Origin: Clostridia bacterium
GTDB lineage: Bacteria > Bacillota_A > Clostridia > Christensenellales > Aristaeellaceae
Length of the DNA: 19,845 nucleotides
Direction: 5' to 3'
Assembly (NCBI GenBank): GCA_017530275.1
Contig: JAFXMP010000125.1
Coordinates: forward strand, 1-19,845
The translations under genes were made by a program, and so were the position numbers. This document shows, piece by piece, positions 13,389 through 19,845 of this stretch (position 1 is its first letter; every line of letters begins with the position of its first letter). Below the pieces are notes generated by a model, which saw only the letters and a list, made by a program, of their open reading frames with translations, made no database searches and was not told the DNA's origin.

Positions 13389-13745
13389 TTAAATATCGCC
13401 CACCGCAGGAAGCAGCGTCAGCGTCTTCGGCAAAAATGGCGTGTGTACGTGGTCACCGCTTACAATGGCCCCCTGGTCGTTGTAATACGGATGAATCACG
13501 AAACGCACGTCCCAGGAATAGCTGCCCGGTGAAAGGTAATCCGTTTCGGCGTTGGTGAAATAGATTGTGAACTCTCCGCTTTCGTCAATCTCGCATTGTT
13601 CCTGTTTCACCACCGTTCCGTCGGCGCTTTTCACCGTAAACAGCGCCCGGTCGCCCTCTGCGAACTCATACCCCGTCGCCTTGAACTTCACGGATCCCGT
13701 ATCCCCGCGCGTCATGGCGATTTCCTGATTTTCAACCCGGAACAC
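13389..13745 (-). CDS. Small beta-rich tail/baseplate protein (BppU-like N-terminal type)
   Basis: This protein of about 118 residues has the pattern of the small phage proteins found between the tail-endopeptidase gene and the fibre. It begins with a strand ending in TRGDTGSVKF, followed by Ig-like alternating strands and a PGSYSWDVRF motif. The end is an exposed VHTPFLPKTL stretch. The TRGDT...YxWDI/V signature is common in Firmicutes phage baseplate-upper proteins and their N-terminal domains. The start is ambiguous between two GTG codons. GGGGGTG about 7 bases upstream favours the one at 13745 over 13754. The stop is 20 bases before the fibre start. It may connect the fibre to the tail tip. 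The family similarity is by pattern, the role by location. Confidence 0.65.
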   Translation of the reverse strand: MFRVENQEIAMTRGDTGSVKFKATGYEFAEGDRALFTVKSADGTVVKQEQCEIDESGEFTIYFTNAETDYLSPGSYSWDVRFVIHPYYNDQGAIVSGDHVHTPFLPKTLTLLPAVGDI

Positions 13746-13760
13746 TTTCCGCACCCCCTG

Positions 13761-14021
13761 TTATTCCGTCTTTTTGAGTATGACCCTGTGTTTCTGCCCT
13801 TCTATCCAGGCCACGCTTACCAGCCGGGTGTACCCGGCGTGCACCGCCGTTATCTCTTCCTGGATGTGATCTGTGATCGTCCGCGTGTTTTCCGGCTTTG
13901 AAAATTCCTCCACCGCGCCCGCGAACGTGGACTCCGTCAGGATGATGTGCAAATAGCCGTCAGCGGCCCCGCACATCTCCACCTCATGCACCGCGCCCGA
14001 TGCCGTTTCAATTGTCCGCAT
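13761..14021 (-). CDS. Unknown small tail-region protein (86 aa)
   Basis: The 86-residue product (MRTIETASGAVHEVEMC start) is acidic to neutral and mixed alpha/beta, without membrane segments or recognisable catalytic motifs. The ATG at 14021 is only 3 bases after the stop codon of its upstream neighbour, with GGAGGG overlapping that gene's end, so coupled translation is expected. It ends about 15 bases before its downstream neighbour. Gene packing, a proper ribosome site and the shared strand make it a solid gene. Proteins of this length with the pattern strand-helix-strand occur in Firmicutes tail modules, but I cannot assign a family. A minor tail-tip component or assembly factor is possible. 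Confidence 0.65.
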   Translation of the reverse strand: MRTIETASGAVHEVEMCGAADGYLHIILTESTFAGAVEEFSKPENTRTITDHIQEEITAVHAGYTRLVSVAWIEGQKHRVILKKTE

Positions 14022-14024
14022 GTG

Positions 14025-14390
14025 TCAGCCCTCCGCGAACTCCACGAACCCCTCCAGCGCGTCCACATCGTCCGCGCTGATAGTGATTTCCGGAAGCATC
14101 GGCATTTTCACAACGTCCGCCGAAAGCTCCACCTCGTTTTCCTCCAGCTCTTTCAGCTTATCCCGGAATACCTGTGCGTCTTCCGGCGATTGGAACAGCA
14201 GGTCGCCGTTCTGCTCCATCTTCGGTTTCAGCCTGTTGATCTCTTTCTGTTCCTCTTCCTGCTGAAACTCCCACGTAGGCCGCATGGCGACCCGCAGCCT
14301 GTGCACCGCGCACGCGGTTTTGATCGGGAGCGGCTCTGCCGCCAGCTTGTTCAGCGCTTTGTAAGCCCGGATGATCGTTCCTTGTTTCAT
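14025..14390 (-). CDS. Conserved-type hypothetical phage protein (121 aa)
   Basis: This 121-residue protein begins MKQGTIIRAYKALNKLA and is mostly helical and strongly charged. A Glu-rich middle (QQEEEQKEINRLK) precedes a segment with DAQVFRDKLKELEENEVEL. The C-terminus ends in VDALEGFVEF, a pattern I know from small hypothetical proteins of gut Firmicutes prophages, where it lies near tail genes. AAAGGAAG stands about 10 bases before the ATG at 14390. It is collinear with the tail genes and follows the repeat-bearing tail protein by 23 bases. The function is unknown; helical shape and location would suit an assembly chaperone, which is speculation. Confidence 0.65.
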   Translation of the reverse strand: MKQGTIIRAYKALNKLAAEPLPIKTACAVHRLRVAMRPTWEFQQEEEQKEINRLKPKMEQNGDLLFQSPEDAQVFRDKLKELEENEVELSADVVKMPMLPEITISADDVDALEGFVEFAEG

Positions 14391-14413
14391 GGTTCGTTTC
14401 TTCCTTTCTGTTT

Positions 14414-17134
14414 TTAATCGTTGTCGAACAGGTCAGCAACGTAAAGCCGCGCGTATTTTGCGTTATCCGATGAACCGTATAGATACACGTATCCGTTTTC
14501 ATAACCAAGATACCCATACAAGCCGGAGTCCTCGTTGTCTGTGTTGATTCTGAACCGGCTCCCGATGTAGCTTGTGGCCCAGCTAAACGTAAGTGACGGA
14601 ACCCTCGCGCGGATATAGTATCCGTTTCCACCAAGCGTGCCATTGTTGGCGGCGCGTACATACATCCTTTCGCCCGGATACAAGTCCCAGTTTCCCGTCA
14701 ACTCATACATTCCGTTTTCTGTTCCGTCTGCTTCTATCCAGTTGCCGTAAACAGAAAGGCTTACCGTTTGGCTCGGCGCTTGCGGAACGGTTATATTGGT
14801 ATATAGGTCGTATTCTTCGTCGTCAATGCAATACACAGTAACCAGTTTTGTAACCGTGTTCCCGAAATCAGATGTTGATAGGCTGATATTTGACAGTGAA
14901 TGGGGCCTTGCTGCCGACACTCCGTTCTGATAATACGCAGTGTCGGCGATATTAAAAGAATCAGACCCAGCCGTCAACCTCGCTTTCCCGGTGGTCACTG
15001 TAACCGTGCCGCCGCTTACTGATATTGAAATATTGTGGTAATGGTCTAAATCAATGTCGCCCCTTGCGCTGCTTAATACGGTTGCGCTGATAATGCTCCC
15101 GATTTTGATTGTGCGCGGCAGGAAGTTCGTCCCCGCCACATGGAGGACTGTATCCGCTTGCAGCGACGACGCTGTAAGCGCCGTCGCGTGTGTTATTCCC
15201 GCTGTGAGGTTGTCGAACCTTGCTTTTTCCGCGTCCAGCTCTGTCGCCGTCACGTACCCTTGCAGGTTGATCTTGCTTGCTTGTATCAGCACGCTTTGCG
15301 CGGTCTGGTTGATCGTGCTGGATATTTCGCCCTTCCCTACCTTTGAAGTCAGGCTCTCCGCCGTCTGCGTGACCTTGCTGTACAGCGTTTCACCCTGCCC
15401 CAAGCTGTTGATGCCTGTCTTGGTGTAAACCGTTGACAGGCTCTCCGCCGTCTGCGTGACCTTGCTGTACAGCGTTTCACCCTGCCCCAGGCTGTTGATG
15501 CCTGTTTTCTGAAAAACCGTTGTCAGGCTTTCGGCGTTCATCACCTGGTTTCCGTATAGGGTTTCGCCCTGCCCCAGGCTGTTGATGCCTGTCTTGGTGT
15601 AAACCGTTGACAGGCTCTCCGCTGTCTGCGTGACCTTGCCGTACAGCGTTTCACCCTGCCCCAGGCTGTTGATGCCCGTTTTCTGGAAAACCGTTGCCAG
15701 GCTTTCGGCGTTCATCACCTGGTTTCCGTATAGGGTTTCACCCTGCCCCAGGCTGTTGATGCCCGTTTTCTGGAAAACCGTTGTCAGGCTTTCGGCGCTC
15801 ATCACCTGCATACCGTAGAGGGTTTGCCCGGCGTCCAGGCTTCCGATTCCGGTTTTCTCGAATACGGTTGTCAGGCTCCCCTCGGTCATGTCCTGCCGCC
15901 CCTGCATGGTGATGATGCTGCCTTGCGCAAGCACGACCTGCTGGTGGATTCCTTCGCCGTCCACGATGATTTCAGCCACCCGGCTCCAGTTCACCCCGTC
16001 CGGCCCCTGTCCGATGATGGCCTCCGCCACCATCCCCACGTGGCTCTCCGTGTCGATGAACCAGGCGTGGTCTTCCTTGTCCTTCTTTGCCTTGCTTCGC
16101 CCCGCGCTGCCGCTGCTTCCCGCCCCTTCGCTTGCAATCCTGTTCATGATGGACGCCACGTCCTGGAGCGTGTTGCATAGCGTCACGGTCACGTTTTCCG
16201 GCTCTTTCACCGTGTCGCGCCAGTTTAGTTTCGTTATCCGCTCGGTGATCGTGGTGCCGAACTCTGGAAGCGGCACGCGGCAGACGGTTCCCAAAACCAG
16301 ATGGTCAAGCGGCTCCCCGGTTGCTTCGCTCAGTTCAAGCCCGGCGATTGTGATTGTTACCGTCGGTTCGCAATGCTTGTCCAGCCTGTCCTGCGCCCAA
16401 ATCCGCAACATGGCTTCGTTGCTTTCCCCGGAATTGGTCAGCACCTTGTCCTTCCGCCCGTATTGGTTTTCGTTTTTGCTCAGGTAGTCCCCCAATATAT
16501 GCAGGTCATTCTCCCCGATTGGATAAACCCGCGTGTACATTTGGGAGCGGTCTATCGTTTTCCGCATGGTGGAAAGGTTGCGCCCCATCCGCATTTCGCA
16601 CGCCACCGCGCTGCTTTTGCGCCGAATATGCAGCGTAAACGGCAGGGAGGATAAATCATAATCCCACCACGGGTCGTCCAGCGTGCTGGTGATCGTTTGG
16701 AGCGCCGTGAATAGGTCGTCACCGTTGAATTTATACGCCGCGCTTGTGGAATACTCAAAATCTCCCAGCCGCCATATACTCTGGTGCCCCATGACGTACT
16801 GCGCCGCCTGGTATGCCGTGCATTCCGTGCCGCCGCCCATGTCCGCCGCTGTCACTTCGCCGAAAATGGACACGTCACGCAGCGTGTTAATGATGTGCTC
16901 CAGCGTTGCGGCGCGTGTATAGGTGTTGTATGTTGTTTCTATGCTTTTCACGCGCCACACAATGCCCGCGCCCGGTCCGCTGTCCTCCAGCAGCCAGACG
17001 CCCACTGCAAGCTCCGGCGCTTCCGGCCCCAGTGTAACTCGCGCCGTGCTCTGCCGCTCCATCAGCGTCAGGGCGTCGCCCTCCGGCGCGAATTTCTCCC
17101 CCGGTGTCAGGCTTAACCCCTGCAATTTAATCAT
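14414..17134 (-). CDS. Prophage tail protein (endopeptidase/tail-lysin type) with six 29-aa repeats
   Basis: This 906-residue protein follows the distal tail gene directly (stop and start abut, with GGGAGG inside the upstream gene). That is the place of the tail-associated protein Tal. Residues about 1-345 show the Prophage_tail/siphovirus ReqiPepy6 Gp37-like pattern (WRVKSIETTYNTYTRAATLE, MYTRVYPIGE, ITKLNWRD). A Ser/Gly/Lys linker follows. Residues about 422-595 are six tandem 29-residue repeats of the type TKTGINSLGQGETLYG. Then comes a segment ending ASKINLQGYVTATELDAEKA, typical of Firmicutes minor tail proteins, and a beta-rich C-terminus of about 250 residues with a YGYLGYENGYVYLYGS stretch. 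No peptidase catalytic motif is obvious, so enzymatic activity is uncertain. A structural tail-tip role is the safer call. Confidence 0.85.
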   Translation of the reverse strand: MIKLQGLSLTPGEKFAPEGDALTLMERQSTARVTLGPEAPELAVGVWLLEDSGPGAGIVWRVKSIETTYNTYTRAATLEHIINTLRDVSIFGEVTAADMGGGTECTAYQAAQYVMGHQSIWRLGDFEYSTSAAYKFNGDDLFTALQTITSTLDDPWWDYDLSSLPFTLHIRRKSSAVACEMRMGRNLSTMRKTIDRSQMYTRVYPIGENDLHILGDYLSKNENQYGRKDKVLTNSGESNEAMLRIWAQDRLDKHCEPTVTITIAGLELSEATGEPLDHLVLGTVCRVPLPEFGTTITERITKLNWRDTVKEPENVTVTLCNTLQDVASIMNRIASEGAGSSGSAGRSKAKKDKEDHAWFIDTESHVGMVAEAIIGQGPDGVNWSRVAEIIVDGEGIHQQVVLAQGSIITMQGRQDMTEGSLTTVFEKTGIGSLDAGQTLYGMQVMSAESLTTVFQKTGINSLGQGETLYGNQVMNAESLATVFQKTGINSLGQGETLYGKVTQTAESLSTVYTKTGINSLGQGETLYGNQVMNAESLTTVFQKTGINSLGQGETLYSKVTQTAESLSTVYTKTGINSLGQGETLYSKVTQTAESLTSKVGKGEISSTINQTAQSVLIQASKINLQGYVTATELDAEKARFDNLTAGITHATALTASSLQADTVLHVAGTNFLPRTIKIGSIISATVLSSARGDIDLDHYHNISISVSGGTVTVTTGKARLTAGSDSFNIADTAYYQNGVSAARPHSLSNISLSTSDFGNTVTKLVTVYCIDDEEYDLYTNITVPQAPSQTVSLSVYGNWIEADGTENGMYELTGNWDLYPGERMYVRAANNGTLGGNGYYIRARVPSLTFSWATSYIGSRFRINTDNEDSGLYGYLGYENGYVYLYGSSDNAKYARLYVADLFDND
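15350..15871 (-). repeat. Six tandem 87-bp repeats inside the tail protein gene
   Basis: Unit starts fall at 15350, 15437, 15524, 15611, 15698 and 15785, each exactly 87 bases apart, and a degenerate seventh begins at 15872. Each unit encodes 29 residues. Two subtypes occur, one with VTQTAESLSTVYTKTG and one with QVMNAESLTTVFQKTG, in a mosaic order. The unit farthest upstream in the gene is the most diverged. No frame change occurs, so the copy number can vary without breaking the protein. Confidence 0.93.
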
Positions 17135-17908
17135 TTACGCATACCTCCCGGCGCAGCTTATCGTCAGCGTTCCGGCCCCTTGCGTTATGATGGATACAAT
17201 CACGCTCCCCGGCATGACGAACAGGTCGTCGCTCGATGCCGCAGTCCGTTTCCCCAGCACGCTCTGCCCGCCCGCCGTAATCCGCAGAAGGCCGTCGTCC
17301 GTGTGGGTGATCGCCAGGGTTTGCCCGCTTGTCAGGTTCAGGCCCGCCAGCTCTATCGCGCTGCCCCCCGCCGATACCTTGAAAGATGTGCATGTCCCGC
17401 TTGTGCATCTGAACTCCACGTCCAGCACCGTGCGCACGCTTCCGCCCACGCCGAAAACTTTATTCATGCTGCCGCCGCTTGCCATGAGCTTTTTGGGCGT
17501 TGCGTCCTGCCAGTATGGAACGGCGTAAGCCCGGAACACGATGGAGTAAATGTTCGTCCATTTCCACATATCGCCCGCCGCCGGGTACTGTGCGCAAATA
17601 ACGCGGAGCCGTCGGTCTTCTTTGTAGTTCACGGTCAGCCAGCCACCGCCCGCCGCCCATGCGTTTACTTTCTCGAACACGTCGCTCCGCGCTTGCATAT
17701 CGCCTTTTTTGATGTGGATTGAAAAGCGGATGGTTACGTCCAGACTGTCCCGGTGCCGGTTCGTGATTCGCTGCCCCACGCCCCCGAAAAGGCTCACGGC
17801 GCTGATCTGTTCTTTTCCTGCTGCTTCCTCTATTCCCTGAATCAGAATCCGGTTGTCCACGCTGTCCAGCTCCACGCCGTTCAATGCGGCCCGATGGCTT
17901 AGAATCAT
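17135..17908 (-). CDS. Distal tail protein (Dit, siphovirus tail component)
   Basis: This protein of about 257 residues matches the Sipho_tail/Dit family. It begins MILSHRAALNGVELDSVDNRILIQ. The N-terminal beta domain contains the GGVGQRITNRHRDSLDVTIRFSI segment, typical of Dit after the first strands (shown in two overlapping parts). A galectin-like C-terminal half has many Ser/Thr/Gly strands. Dit forms the hub that joins the tail tube to the tail-tip proteins. A GTG at 17914 opens the frame, but AAGGGG upstream is better spaced to the ATG at 17908. Its place between the tape measure/glycosyltransferase and the prophage tail protein is the expected one, apart from the inserted glycosyltransferase. 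Confidence in the class is high. Confidence 0.85.
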   Translation of the reverse strand: MILSHRAALNGVELDSVDNRILIQGIEEAAGKEQISAVSLFGGVGQRITNRHRDSLDVTIRFSIHIKKGDMQARSDVFEKVNAWAAGGGWLTVNYKEDRRLRVICAQYPAAGDMWKWTNIYSIVFRAYAVPYWQDATPKKLMASGGSMNKVFGVGGSVRTVLDVEFRCTSGTCTSFKVSAGGSAIELAGLNLTSGQTLAITHTDDGLLRITAGGQSVLGKRTAASSDDLFVMPGSVIVSIITQGAGTLTISCAGRYA

Positions 17909-17920
17909 GTTCACCGCCCC

Positions 17921-18910
17921 TTAATGAATGTCGTACTTCGTTTCTATCGCTCTCAACCAGTCGCCCAGCGTGATCGTTTCCGCCGTGCACGCGCCGCTTT
18001 TTACCGCCGTGCTCCGCACGTTCTCCATGATGCTGGCAAGCATTCCAGACGGAGCGCCCATGAATACGGCCCGGTTCTTTCCCCACCAGGCCGCGAACTG
18101 CCCCTCGCAGCGCTTCATGTGCTCCGTTGCCTTTCCGCTTGTCAGCTCGTAGTAACAGTCTAATGCCGTGCGCACAACCGCGCCCGTGTGTTCTTTCTCA
18201 ATGCCGCGCCGTTCCAGCTCCTCCGCCGTCGCAAAACGGTGTTCCAGCATTTGCGCATAAAATACGCTCTTGTCCTTTTCCCGGCGCGTCACGCTGTCGC
18301 TGTTGGTGCACCACAGGTATATCGGCTCCCGGATTTCGCCCACCCGTTCAGGCCCGGCGATAATCTGGCAGAGCGTGTTAAAATCCGCGTCTTCGCCGAA
18401 AGACAGAGCCGGGTTGAAGCGCAGCCCGTTGTCGTTCAAAAAGTCCCGCCGGAAGAACCGCCCATGGATGAAGGTCATGTCCCAGGTGTGCTTATAGAGC
18501 AAATACGCCCCGGTTTCTGCGTCTTCGCCCTCTTCCATGAACCTGTTCCATAGATACACTTTCCCGTCCTTGTCGGCCTTCCTGAGCGCTTCCAGGGCCA
18601 CTTTCAACGAAAGGGCGCTGCTGTACATGTCGTCGAAGTCGCAGAACGCCACCCACACCGCGCCGCTCAGGTCTATACCCGCGTTTCGCGCCGCGCTTAC
18701 GCCCCCGTGCGGTATCACCTTTTCCGTGATCTGGAAGGGATACCGCAGGTATTTGATGAACGGGAGCCGCCCCTCTTCGCCGTCCTGTGCCAGTATCACC
18801 CTGATTTCGTCAAAGTCCACTCCTCGCTGCAATGCCAGCATGTCAAAGAGCTTTTTCCCGGTCGCCCATGGTTCCCGGCAATGCGGCACGATAATGTCCA
18901 GATAACTCAT
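17921..18910 (-). CDS. Family 2 glycosyltransferase inside the tail module
   Basis: The 329-residue protein has a GT-A fold of family 2: an N-terminal nucleotide-binding strand (LDIIVPHCREPW), the VSAARNAGIDLSGAVWVAF signature at about 71-89, and a DxD-type metal/nucleotide motif D91-F92-D93-D94. A region about 110-220 contains FFRRDFLNDNGLRF and SFGEDADF, typical acceptor-side elements. It has no membrane segment or signal peptide, so it should act in the cytoplasm using a nucleotide-sugar donor. GGGAGG lies upstream of the ATG at 18910. It starts 22 bases after the tape measure gene and ends 7-13 bases before Dit, so it is part of the late operon. Its substrate is unknown. A virion protein such as the fibre, or a host surface glycan, are the obvious candidates. 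Confidence 0.88.
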   Translation of the reverse strand: MSYLDIIVPHCREPWATGKKLFDMLALQRGVDFDEIRVILAQDGEEGRLPFIKYLRYPFQITEKVIPHGGVSAARNAGIDLSGAVWVAFCDFDDMYSSALSLKVALEALRKADKDGKVYLWNRFMEEGEDAETGAYLLYKHTWDMTFIHGRFFRRDFLNDNGLRFNPALSFGEDADFNTLCQIIAGPERVGEIREPIYLWCTNSDSVTRREKDKSVFYAQMLEHRFATAEELERRGIEKEHTGAVVRTALDCYYELTSGKATEHMKRCEGQFAAWWGKNRAVFMGAPSGMLASIMENVRSTAVKSGACTAETITLGDWLRAIETKYDIH

Positions 18911-18932
18911 TTTCCCGTTATCCTCCCGCGTG

Positions 18933-19845
18933 TCAGCCTGTATAATCCTGCGCTATAAATTCGCTCACATACGGCGCAAGCAAGCGCCCCGCCGTGTACC
19001 CGTCAATCACTACGCGGATGTTGCTTACTCCGTCCGCCGTGCCCGACCGCGCCGCCGCAGCCATCGCCGCGGGAAGATTGCGGAAGTTTTGAAGGTCGCC
19101 GCTTGTGATCGCGTTCCCGTTGTTCTGGTTCCCGCTCAATTGCCAGTTTGCCGCGTCAAGCCACCAGTTCGCGGGCAAATCCTCCATGTCCCGCCAACTG
19201 CTGTCCACGCTGTCGTACTCCGAAAGCTGGTCTATCAGGCTATCCAACTTTTCATATAGTTCCTGATCCCCTTCAAATGCTTTCTCCAAGTCGTCAAAAG
19301 CGCTGTCCGGCGTTTCTTCAAAGCGTTCCCTGAAAACGTCCCAAAACGCCTCCGCCGCTTCTTTCTGTGCTTGCGTCGGCCCGTTCGGTTCCGGTTCCGG
19401 CATGTACCCCGTCATGGAAGATTCGTCCGCCGTCCCGGTGATATTCTTTTTTCTCTTTAGCCCGCCGCTCGGTGTCGGTTGCGGTTCCGGTTCTTCTCCT
19501 TTCTTTTCTTCGCCCTTTCCGAGCAGTAAGCCCAGCCCGTAGTCAAGCGCCTGTTTTCTTTCCGCGTCCGTGTGCGAAAATGTTTCTTTGTAGGAGTCTA
19601 CCACCCCGGTCGGAACGCCCGGCATTTTTTCTTTTGGGAACATGGCGTCAAAGATTCCTTGCCAGCCAACCTCTTTGAATTTCTCGTAAAGCGGCCAGCC
19701 CGCAAGCAGCTCGACCCCGGCGGACAAAAGCCCGCCCAGGAAAGAGCCGCCGCCCAGCGCGCTTGAAACCAGCTTTCCTCCCGCTCCTGCTGCCGCCGCG
19801 TCTCCTGCTGTTTTCGCCGCAGCCACTCCACCAAGGCCCTTAAAA
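18933..19845 (-). CDS. Tape measure protein, C-terminal part (cut by right edge)
   Basis: The frame is open to the right window edge; the first visible start-like codon (GTG at 19826) is not a real start because codons FKGLGG precede it in frame. About 304 residues are visible. They begin with an Ala/Gly-rich hydrophobic stretch (GGSFLGGLLSAGVELLAGW). A Lys/Glu/Pro-rich low-complexity linker and a helical acidic part follow (EAFWDVFRERFEETPDSAF). The C-terminus (LPAAMAAAARSGTADGVSN, then DGYTAGRLLAPYVSEFIA) is a hallmark of siphovirus tape measure proteins from Firmicutes. Tape measures set tail length and are ejected ahead of the DNA. Being next to Dit (through the glycosyltransferase) supports this. 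The N-terminal bulk lies outside the window. Confidence 0.85.
   Translation of the reverse strand, partial: FKGLGGVAAAKTAGDAAAAGAGGKLVSSALGGGSFLGGLLSAGVELLAGWPLYEKFKEVGWQGIFDAMFPKEKMPGVPTGVVDSYKETFSHTDAERKQALDYGLGLLLGKGEEKKGEEPEPQPTPSGGLKRKKNITGTADESSMTGYMPEPEPNGPTQAQKEAAEAFWDVFRERFEETPDSAFDDLEKAFEGDQELYEKLDSLIDQLSEYDSVDSSWRDMEDLPANWWLDAANWQLSGNQNNGNAITSGDLQNFRNLPAAMAAAARSGTADGVSNIRVVIDGYTAGRLLAPYVSEFIAQDYTG

Larger units (their letters stand above)
1..19845. mobile_element. Temperate phage/prophage segment (tail, DGR, lysis, integrase, immunity)
   Basis: Every gene that can be recognised is phage-type: tape measure C-terminus, distal tail protein, prophage-tail protein, fibre, endolysin, holin, large serine recombinase and XRE repressor/Cro pair. 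Late genes run on the minus strand in the usual order tail, fibre, lysis, followed by the lysogeny module. Neither end of the element is inside the window: a tail gene is cut at the right edge and an early gene at the left edge. No host gene, rRNA or tRNA was seen. Confidence 0.9.

Noticed and set aside
14414..14700. Second DGR variable repeat at the end of the 906-residue tail protein
   Set aside because: Its tyrosine- and glycine-rich C-terminus looked lectin-like, but it shows no similarity to the TR.
15350..15871. CRISPR-like array
   Set aside because: The 87-bp repeats are contiguous without spacers and translate in one frame as 29-residue protein repeats.

Overview
The window is almost entirely phage DNA: the tail, lysis and lysogeny-control part of a siphovirus-type temperate phage or prophage. 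Its host is probably a fairly GC-rich gut Firmicute (Clostridia). This rests on the GC-rich, Shine-Dalgarno-led, tightly packed genes, the large serine recombinase, the phi-LC3-like holin, the Firmicutes-style tail proteins and the XRE-type immunity switch. No host gene, rRNA or tRNA is visible. The host assignment is inference.

Layout. From the right edge leftwards on the minus strand there is one long late gene array: the C-terminal part of a tape measure protein (cut by the edge), a family 2 glycosyltransferase, a distal tail protein, a prophage-tail/endopeptidase-like protein with six 29-residue repeats, three small tail-region proteins, and a giant 1881-residue fibre-like protein. After it come Avd, a template repeat and a reverse transcriptase, then small genes, an NlpC/P60-type endolysin, a membrane coiled-coil protein and a holin. 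A bidirectional terminator at about 3471-3506 separates this array from a plus-strand large serine recombinase. Further left are a self-contained minus-strand membrane protein gene, a tiny plus-strand ORF, a plus-strand XRE repressor, and a divergent minus-strand Cro-like gene that leads into a small membrane protein cut by the left edge.

Main result. The window holds a complete diversity-generating retroelement (DGR): target gene with variable repeat (VR 7743-7871), avd (7233-7646), template repeat (TR 7076-7204) and RT (5664-6791). TR and VR are both 129 bp and align without gaps. They differ at 23 positions, and all 23 are adenines in the coding-strand TR (23 of 35 adenines changed, 0 of 94 other bases). 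This is the signature of adenine-directed mutagenic retrohoming, and it shows that this VR has been rewritten. The VR encodes the last part of a C-type-lectin-like domain at the C-terminus of the giant fibre protein, so the system most likely diversifies receptor binding.

How the genes fit together. The tail genes and fibre build the adsorption device and the DGR varies its tip. The glycosyltransferase inside the tail module may modify a virion or host glycan. Holin and endolysin release progeny, the recombinase integrates or excises the genome, and the repressor/Cro pair with near-consensus divergent promoters sets lysogeny versus lysis. The least explained parts are the CotH-like and leucine-rich-like modules in the DGR target, the glycosyltransferase in the tail operon, the structured TR-RT spacer, and the independently transcribed membrane protein in the lysogeny region.
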